From: Actinomycetota bacterium
Lineage (GTDB): Bacteria; Actinomycetota; Actinomycetes; S36-B12; UBA10799
DNA: 9,720 bases
Direction of reading: 5' to 3'
Assembly: GCA_030837445.1 (NCBI GenBank)
Contig: JAUPKM010000126.1
Span: 1 to 9,720 of the forward strand
The notes beneath the pieces are model-generated. The model ran no database searches, had not been told where the DNA came from, and was given only the letters and a program-made list of their open reading frames with translations. Numbering within the stretch: the first letter of the stretch is position 1; each line of letters starts with the position of its first letter. Below, piece by piece: positions 6,085 through 9,720 of this stretch. The translations under genes and the position numbers were made by a program.

Positions 6085-6705
6085 GTGCCCGTTTCAGCTA
6101 CCCGACCTGCAGTGGTCGTGCTTATCTCTGGGGCGGGTTCCACGATGGCCGCCCTACTTGCTGCTGCGGAGGATCCCAGCTTTCCTGTCCGCGTTGCGGC
6201 GGTCGGAGCCGACCGGGACGGTGCCGCAGGCCTGGATATCGCGAAAGCGCACGACGTCCCCACCTTCACCACTCGGTTCCGCGACTACCCCAACCGCCAC
6301 TCCTGGAGCGTTGCGCTCGCGAGGCAGGTCGCCCACTACCGGCCGACGGTGGTGCTGTCCGCGGGGCTCATGCGCATCCTCGACCCGATCTTCCTGACCA
6401 ACTGCGGCGCGCTGGTGGTCAACTCCCATCCATCCCTGCTTCCCAGTTTCGCCGGCGGGCACGCCGTACGGGACGCCCTCGCCTATGGCGTCCGGCTGAC
6501 AGGGGCCACCATCCACCTGCTCGATGCAGGGGTGGACACCGGGCCGATCGTGGCGCAGACGGCGGTGCCGGTCCGCGACGACGACGACGAGAGCTCGCTG
6601 CACGAGCGGATCAAGGAAGTTGAGCGGGAGATGCTGGTGCGGGTTATCCCGGAATTGGCGACCATGACAGTCACGACAGACGGCAGGAAGGTTCGGTTGG
6701 GATGA
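6085..6705 (+). CDS. purN: phosphoribosylglycinamide formyltransferase
   Basis: A 206-aa single-domain formyltransferase. It transfers a formyl group from 10-formyltetrahydrofolate to GAR, making FGAR in purine synthesis. The catalytic residues are in place: NSHPSLLPSF gives Asn113 and His115, and DAGVDTGPI gives Asp151, equivalent to Asn106, His108 and Asp144 of E. coli PurN. The phosphate-binding loop near the N-terminus reads SGAGST (15-20) rather than the SGNGSN of E. coli; variation in this loop is known from other actinobacterial PurN. The C-terminal LHERIKEVE segment is family-typical. The GTG start at 6085 is chosen because it directly precedes the first beta strand. The last codons overlap the purH start by 4 nt (ATGA), so coupled translation with purH is likely. 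Confidence 0.95.
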   Translation: MPVSATRPAVVVLISGAGSTMAALLAAAEDPSFPVRVAAVGADRDGAAGLDIAKAHDVPTFTTRFRDYPNRHSWSVALARQVAHYRPTVVLSAGLMRILDPIFLTNCGALVVNSHPSLLPSFAGGHAVRDALAYGVRLTGATIHLLDAGVDTGPIVAQTAVPVRDDDDESSLHERIKEVEREMLVRVIPELATMTVTTDGRKVRLG

Positions 6706-8306
6706 GTACCACAGCGCACGAGGGCACGTCTAGGCCGACAGTTCAGGGCGGTTCCCGGCAGGTTCGACGGGCGCTTGTCAGCGTCTTTGACAAGAGTGGC
6801 CTGGCCGAGCTCGCCGGCGGACTGCGTGATGCCGGGGTGGAGATCGTCTCCACCGGCTCGACCGCGCGGACCATCACCGATTTGGGCATTCCGGTCACCC
6901 CGGTCGCCGAGGTCACCGGGTTCCCGGAGTGCCTGGACGGCAGGGTGAAGACTCTGCACCCCGGCATCCACGCCGGAATCCTCGCCGACTCCCGGCGGCA
7001 AGACCACACCACCGCGCTGGCTGACTTGGATATCGCCCCGTTCGATCTCGTGGTGGTCAACCTGTATCCATTCACCGACACCGTCGCCAGTGGCGCCACC
7101 GAAGACGAATGTGTGGAACAGATCGATATCGGCGGGCCGGCCATGTTGCGGGCGGCAGCGAAGAATCACCCCAGTGTCGCGGTGGTGGTGTCGCCGGAGC
7201 GGTACGAGCAAACCGTCCGGGCCGTTCGTGCTGGTGGCTTCACCCTGCAACAACGCAAGGAGTTGGCGGTGGATGCCTTCCGGCATACGGCTGCCTATGA
7301 CGTCGCCGTGGCCACCTGGTTGGACGAGGTGACGGCGCCGAAGGGTGCGGGCGCCACATTGCCGGCCTGGGTGGCAGGTGTCTGGGAGCGGGCGGAGGTG
7401 CTGCGGTACGGCGAAAACCCCCATCAGCAGGCCGCCATGTATGTCTCGGCCCATGCCGACGGTGGTATCGCCGGTGCGGACCAACTGCACGGGAAGCCGA
7501 TGTCCTACAACAACTTCGTCGATGCCGATGCTGCCTATCGGACAGCGTATGACTTCCAACTCCCGGCGGTGGCGATCATCAAGCACGCCAACCCGTGCGG
7601 AATCGCGGTCGGTGCCGATGTCGCAGAGGCCCATCGCCGGGCCAACGAGACCGACCCGGTCTCGGCCTTCGGCGGTGTCATCGCCAGCAACCGACCGGTC
7701 AGCGCCGCGATGGCCGAGCAGGTCGCGGAAATCTTCACCGAGGTGATCGTGGCACCCGGCTACGAGCCAGGTGCCATGGAGATCCTCGCGGCGAAACCGA
7801 GCATTCGGATTCTGGTGGCTGCCGCGCCGGCTGCCCACGGAGTGGAGGCGAGGCGGATTTCCGGTGGTCTGCTGGTGCAGACCACCGACCGGGTCGATGC
7901 ACCCGGCGACGACCCGCAGAGTTGGACGCTGGCTTGCGGTGAACCTGCCGATTCGGCAACGTTGTCGGATCTTGAATTCGCCTGGCGGTCTTGCCGGGCG
8001 GTGAAGAGCAACGCCATCCTGCTCGCGCACAACGGGGCGGCGGTGGGAATCGGAATGGGCCAGGTGAACCGGGTGGATTCGGCCCGACTGGCGGTTGCCC
8101 GGGCGGGCGAGGAACGTGCCCGGGACGCGGTCGGGGCCTCAGATGCGTTCTTCCCGTTCCCGGATGGGCTGGAGGTGCTCACCGACGCCGGTGTCCGCGC
8201 GGTGGTGTCACCCGGCGGCTCAGTGCGCGATCAGGAAGTGATCGCCGCGGCCCGGGCTGTCGGCGCGACGCTGTACTTCACGGGTACCCGGCATTTCTTC
8301 CACTAG
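6702..8306 (+). CDS. purH: bifunctional AICAR formyltransferase/IMP cyclohydrolase
   Basis: A 534-aa bifunctional enzyme for the last two steps of IMP synthesis: formylation of AICAR to FAICAR by 10-formyltetrahydrofolate, then ring closure. The N-terminal MGS-like cyclohydrolase domain covers about 22-160, with SVFDKSGL (27-34), STGST (50-54), KTLHPG (83-88) and VVVNLYPF (117-124). The transformylase domain follows, with RYGENPHQ (235-242), the catalytic pair Lys294-His295 in KHANPCG, then DPVSAFGG and KSNAI, ending in the typical GTRHFFH. About 20 poorly conserved residues precede the core; the ATG at 6702 is still preferred because it overlaps the purN stop (ATGA), with AGGAAG at 6685-6690 upstream. 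The protein is intact, of normal length and cytoplasmic. Confidence 0.98.
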   Translation: MSTTAHEGTSRPTVQGGSRQVRRALVSVFDKSGLAELAGGLRDAGVEIVSTGSTARTITDLGIPVTPVAEVTGFPECLDGRVKTLHPGIHAGILADSRRQDHTTALADLDIAPFDLVVVNLYPFTDTVASGATEDECVEQIDIGGPAMLRAAAKNHPSVAVVVSPERYEQTVRAVRAGGFTLQQRKELAVDAFRHTAAYDVAVATWLDEVTAPKGAGATLPAWVAGVWERAEVLRYGENPHQQAAMYVSAHADGGIAGADQLHGKPMSYNNFVDADAAYRTAYDFQLPAVAIIKHANPCGIAVGADVAEAHRRANETDPVSAFGGVIASNRPVSAAMAEQVAEIFTEVIVAPGYEPGAMEILAAKPSIRILVAAAPAAHGVEARRISGGLLVQTTDRVDAPGDDPQSWTLACGEPADSATLSDLEFAWRSCRAVKSNAILLAHNGAAVGIGMGQVNRVDSARLAVARAGEERARDAVGASDAFFPFPDGLEVLTDAGVRAVVSPGGSVRDQEVIAAARAVGATLYFTGTRHFFH

Positions 8307-8364
8307 CCAACCGCGGGACGCAGCCGTCGCCCACGGTTCGGGTCACCCGTCGCAGCACCGGCAG

Positions 8365-9336
8365 GTGCAGGTTGTCCGCGACGGTTCGCTGGCCGTGTTG
8401 GTGGGCGTGTTGGCGGTGATCCAGGCGCGGATCAATGGCGAGTTGGCGGTACGGGTCAGCAGTGGCTTCGAGGCGGCCGCGGTTTCATTTGGCGCCGGGT
8501 TCGTGATGCTGGCCGTGGTGGTGCTGGTCAACCCGGGCAGCCGCACCGGACTGCGCAGGTTGCGCCGGAGGGTGATCGGACGGGTTCCGCCCCGGCTGCC
8601 CTGGTGGGCAATGCTGGGTGGTGTCGGCGGCGCGATGTTCGTCGCTGCCCAGGGCCTGGTCGTGCCGACCCTGGGTGTTGCGTTGTTCACGGTGGCGGTT
8701 GTGGCCGGCCAGACCGGGAACTCGCTGGTCGCCGACCGGCTGGGGGTGGGCCCCGGCGGTCGCCGACCGGTGACGGGGCCGAGGGTGGTGGCGGCCGTGC
8801 TGTGTGTGGCTGGCGTCGCGCTGGCCGTTCAGGGCGGGATCACCGATGGGTCGTTCGCCCCTGCGCTGGTGCTGTTCGCCATGGCGGCCGGGGCGCTGGT
8901 GGCCTTCCAGCAGGGTCTCAACGGCCGGGTCGCGGTCGCGGCAGGCAACCCGTTGGTGGCGGCGATGGTCAACTTCACGGTGGGTCTGGCGGTGCTCAGC
9001 GTCATTGCCACGGTGGTCGAGCAGTTCGATGGGAAACCGTTCGTTCCGCCCCCGGCGGTCTGGTCCGACCCCGTGTTGTGGTTGGGCGGACCGATCGGGG
9101 TGGTGTTTGTCACGGTGGCGGCTTTCGCTGTCCGTGGCCTGGGGGTGTTGCTGTTCTCGTTGCTGACGATCGTCGGGCAACTTTTGGGCGGGCTCGGGGT
9201 GGACCTGGTGGCGCCCGCCAACGCCGGTCAGTCGATCAGTTGGCAGATCTTTGTCGCGGTCGGGCTCTCGATTCTGGCGACCGCGTTGGCGTTCTTCGGT
9301 AGCGGCATGAGGCGTCCGAGTCCGGCGCCCCGCTGA
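8365..9336 (+). CDS. DMT-superfamily transporter, YdcZ (DUF606) type
   Basis: A 323-aa, very hydrophobic protein with about ten membrane segments, near 8-24, 37-56, 80-100, 103-118, 140-157, 167-185, 197-217, 237-257, 260-279 and 293-312. The two halves are an internal duplication: VIQARINGELAV (18-29) with a following helix matches FQQGLNGRVAV (181-191) and its following helix. Each half begins with a Gln followed by an Asn-Gly pair, the pattern I associate with the YdcZ/DUF606 family. Members are inner-membrane transporters of largely unknown substrate, and nothing here identifies one. The GTG at 8365 is the first usable start after the purH stop. It has no good Shine-Dalgarno, and GTG codons just downstream, near 8395-8401, are alternatives. 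The gap after purH is 58 nt, so readthrough from the purine genes is possible, but a functional link is not shown. Confidence 0.83.
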   Translation: MQVVRDGSLAVLVGVLAVIQARINGELAVRVSSGFEAAAVSFGAGFVMLAVVVLVNPGSRTGLRRLRRRVIGRVPPRLPWWAMLGGVGGAMFVAAQGLVVPTLGVALFTVAVVAGQTGNSLVADRLGVGPGGRRPVTGPRVVAAVLCVAGVALAVQGGITDGSFAPALVLFAMAAGALVAFQQGLNGRVAVAAGNPLVAAMVNFTVGLAVLSVIATVVEQFDGKPFVPPPAVWSDPVLWLGGPIGVVFVTVAAFAVRGLGVLLFSLLTIVGQLLGGLGVDLVAPANAGQSISWQIFVAVGLSILATALAFFGSGMRRPSPAPR

Positions 9337-9359
9337 TGGTTGCCCGGACGTTCCGCGTT

Positions 9360-9384
9360 CCGATTCCGAATGTTTGGCAATCGG
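9360..9384 (+). repeat. inverted repeat between the transporter and the last gene
   Basis: CCGATT (9360-9365) and AATCGG (9379-9384) are perfect reverse complements around a 13-nt loop. Pairing can extend by CC/GG (9366-9367 with 9376-9377) if C9378 is bulged. The region also has TTCCG three times (9351-9355, 9358-9362, 9364-9368) and the small palindrome ATTC-C-GAAT (9363-9371). No T-run follows. It could be a weak terminator for the transporter gene or an operator for the next gene. Confidence 0.35.
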
Positions 9385-9720
9385 ACTGCCGTCGGCCGCG
9401 CTACTTTGCTACCTTCCGTGCACGTTCAGTTACTCAACGCGCGTTCGCCGTATCTTGCTAGCCCTGCTCACACTGGTTTTCGTCGCGATGATGTCGGCGG
9501 TCGCTGCTCCCGCACAGGCAGCCACGATCGAACAGAGCGTCACGTTCTCCTGCGTGAACTCCGCCGGCGGCGGGACGGCTCAAGTCACGGGCACGGTCGG
9601 GTTGGTGGTGGGTGCGGACGAGGGCACCGCGGCCATCCCGGCGGGCTGTTTCGGATCGAACGAGGAAGTCGTCTGGAAGTGCACGGCAGAGCAGGGCTCC
9701 TGCCCGATCGGGTCCGCGGC
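9374..9720 (+). CDS. unrecognised secreted protein with signal peptide, 3'-partial, start unclear
   Basis: This frame stays open to the window end. From about 9437 it reads as a classic signal peptide: a basic n-region TRVRR, a hydrophobic core ILLALLTLVFVAMMSAVAA, and a cleavage site after APAQA. The mature part begins ATIEQSVTFSC and contains four Cys in the visible 67 or so residues, in FSCVN, AGCFG, WKCTA and GSCP, so disulfides are likely. I do not recognise the family. The start is a problem. The only in-frame standard starts are TTG 9374, which gives an unusually long leader, and TTG 9455, which removes the basic n-region; ATGs inside the core are also poor. The coordinate given is the maximal one; the well-supported coding part runs from about 9437. 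GTG 9418 is in the next frame. A base error or frameshift near 9418-9442 would explain this. Confidence 0.6.
   Translation, partial: MAIGLPSAALLCYLPCTFSYSTRVRRILLALLTLVFVAMMSAVAAPAQAATIEQSVTFSCVNSAGGGTAQVTGTVGLVVGADEGTAAIPAGCFGSNEEVVWKCTAEQGSCPIGSA
9402..9415 (+). promoter_or_regulatory. possible -10 elements of the last gene
   Basis: Two TAnnnT hexamers, TACTTT (9402-9407) and TACCTT (9410-9415), sit in the AT-richer stretch just before the signal-peptide-coding region. TTGGCA at 9374-9379 could be a -35, but its distance of 22-30 nt is too long. Low confidence. Confidence 0.3.

Noticed and set aside
5294..6397. Second plus-strand open frame overlapping the DUF6350 and purN genes
   Set aside because: It is Gly/Arg-rich with no membrane pattern or motif, and it overlaps two better supported genes in other frames.
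6483..8030. Minus-strand open frame of 515 codons opposite purN and purH
   Set aside because: It is a shadow of the real purine genes, with biased Arg/His/Gly composition and no recognisable domain.
9336..9461. Small open frame of 41 codons overlapping the transporter stop
   Set aside because: The ATG overlaps the TGA, but the product has no recognisable pattern and it crosses the inverted repeat and the signal-peptide region of the better supported gene.
1..9720. CRISPR array, insertion sequence, tRNA, rRNA or riboswitch
   Set aside because: No regularly spaced repeats, transposase motifs, terminal repeats or recognisable RNA folds were seen. Spacers are too short for most of these, and base composition looks even across the window.

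Overview
The window comes from a high-G+C actinobacterium. Roughly two thirds of the bases are G+C by eye, GTG starts are common, codon third positions are strongly G/C, and several genes have a TAnnnT-like hexamer 6-7 nt before the start codon and no clear Shine-Dalgarno. The block sucC-sucD-DUF6350-purN-purH is a conserved chromosomal neighbourhood in Actinomycetota. From memory, Mycobacterium tuberculosis has the same genes in the same order around Rv0951-Rv0957. I cannot fix the genus from the sequence alone.

Layout. At 2-874 (+) lies the 3' part of a membrane-anchored or secreted M23 (LytM-type) peptidase that begins before the window. It converges, across only 8 nt, on an alpha/beta hydrolase/lipase at 883-1905 (-). 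A 155-nt divergent spacer then separates the hydrolase from a small stand-alone cobalamin-binding protein at 2061-2471 (+). After about 100 nt come sucC (2573-3751) and sucD (3755-4633), which encode the two subunits of succinyl-CoA synthetase. A spacer of about 110 nt with a short direct repeat precedes a polytopic DUF6350 membrane protein (4743-6074). purN (6085-6705) and purH (6702-8306) follow in a tight run. A YdcZ-type DMT transporter (8365-9336) comes next. The window ends in the first part of an unrecognised secreted protein with a clear signal peptide but no obvious start codon.

How the genes work together. SucC and SucD interconvert succinyl-CoA and succinate with nucleotide synthesis in the TCA cycle. 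The neighbouring B12 protein looks like the cobalamin subunit of an acyl-CoA mutase, a family that can produce succinyl-CoA, but no catalytic mutase subunit is present here. PurN and PurH perform the formyl-transfer and ring-closing steps of purine synthesis. The DUF6350 protein, the M23 peptidase and the secreted protein belong to the cell envelope, and their proximity to the metabolic genes appears to be conserved synteny rather than a shared pathway.

This is mostly core chromosome. I see no mobile element, CRISPR array, phage gene, tRNA or rRNA, and no convincing new multi-gene system. The points most worth a second look are the orphan B12 subunit, the apparent leaderless starts and the start-codon problem in the last gene.
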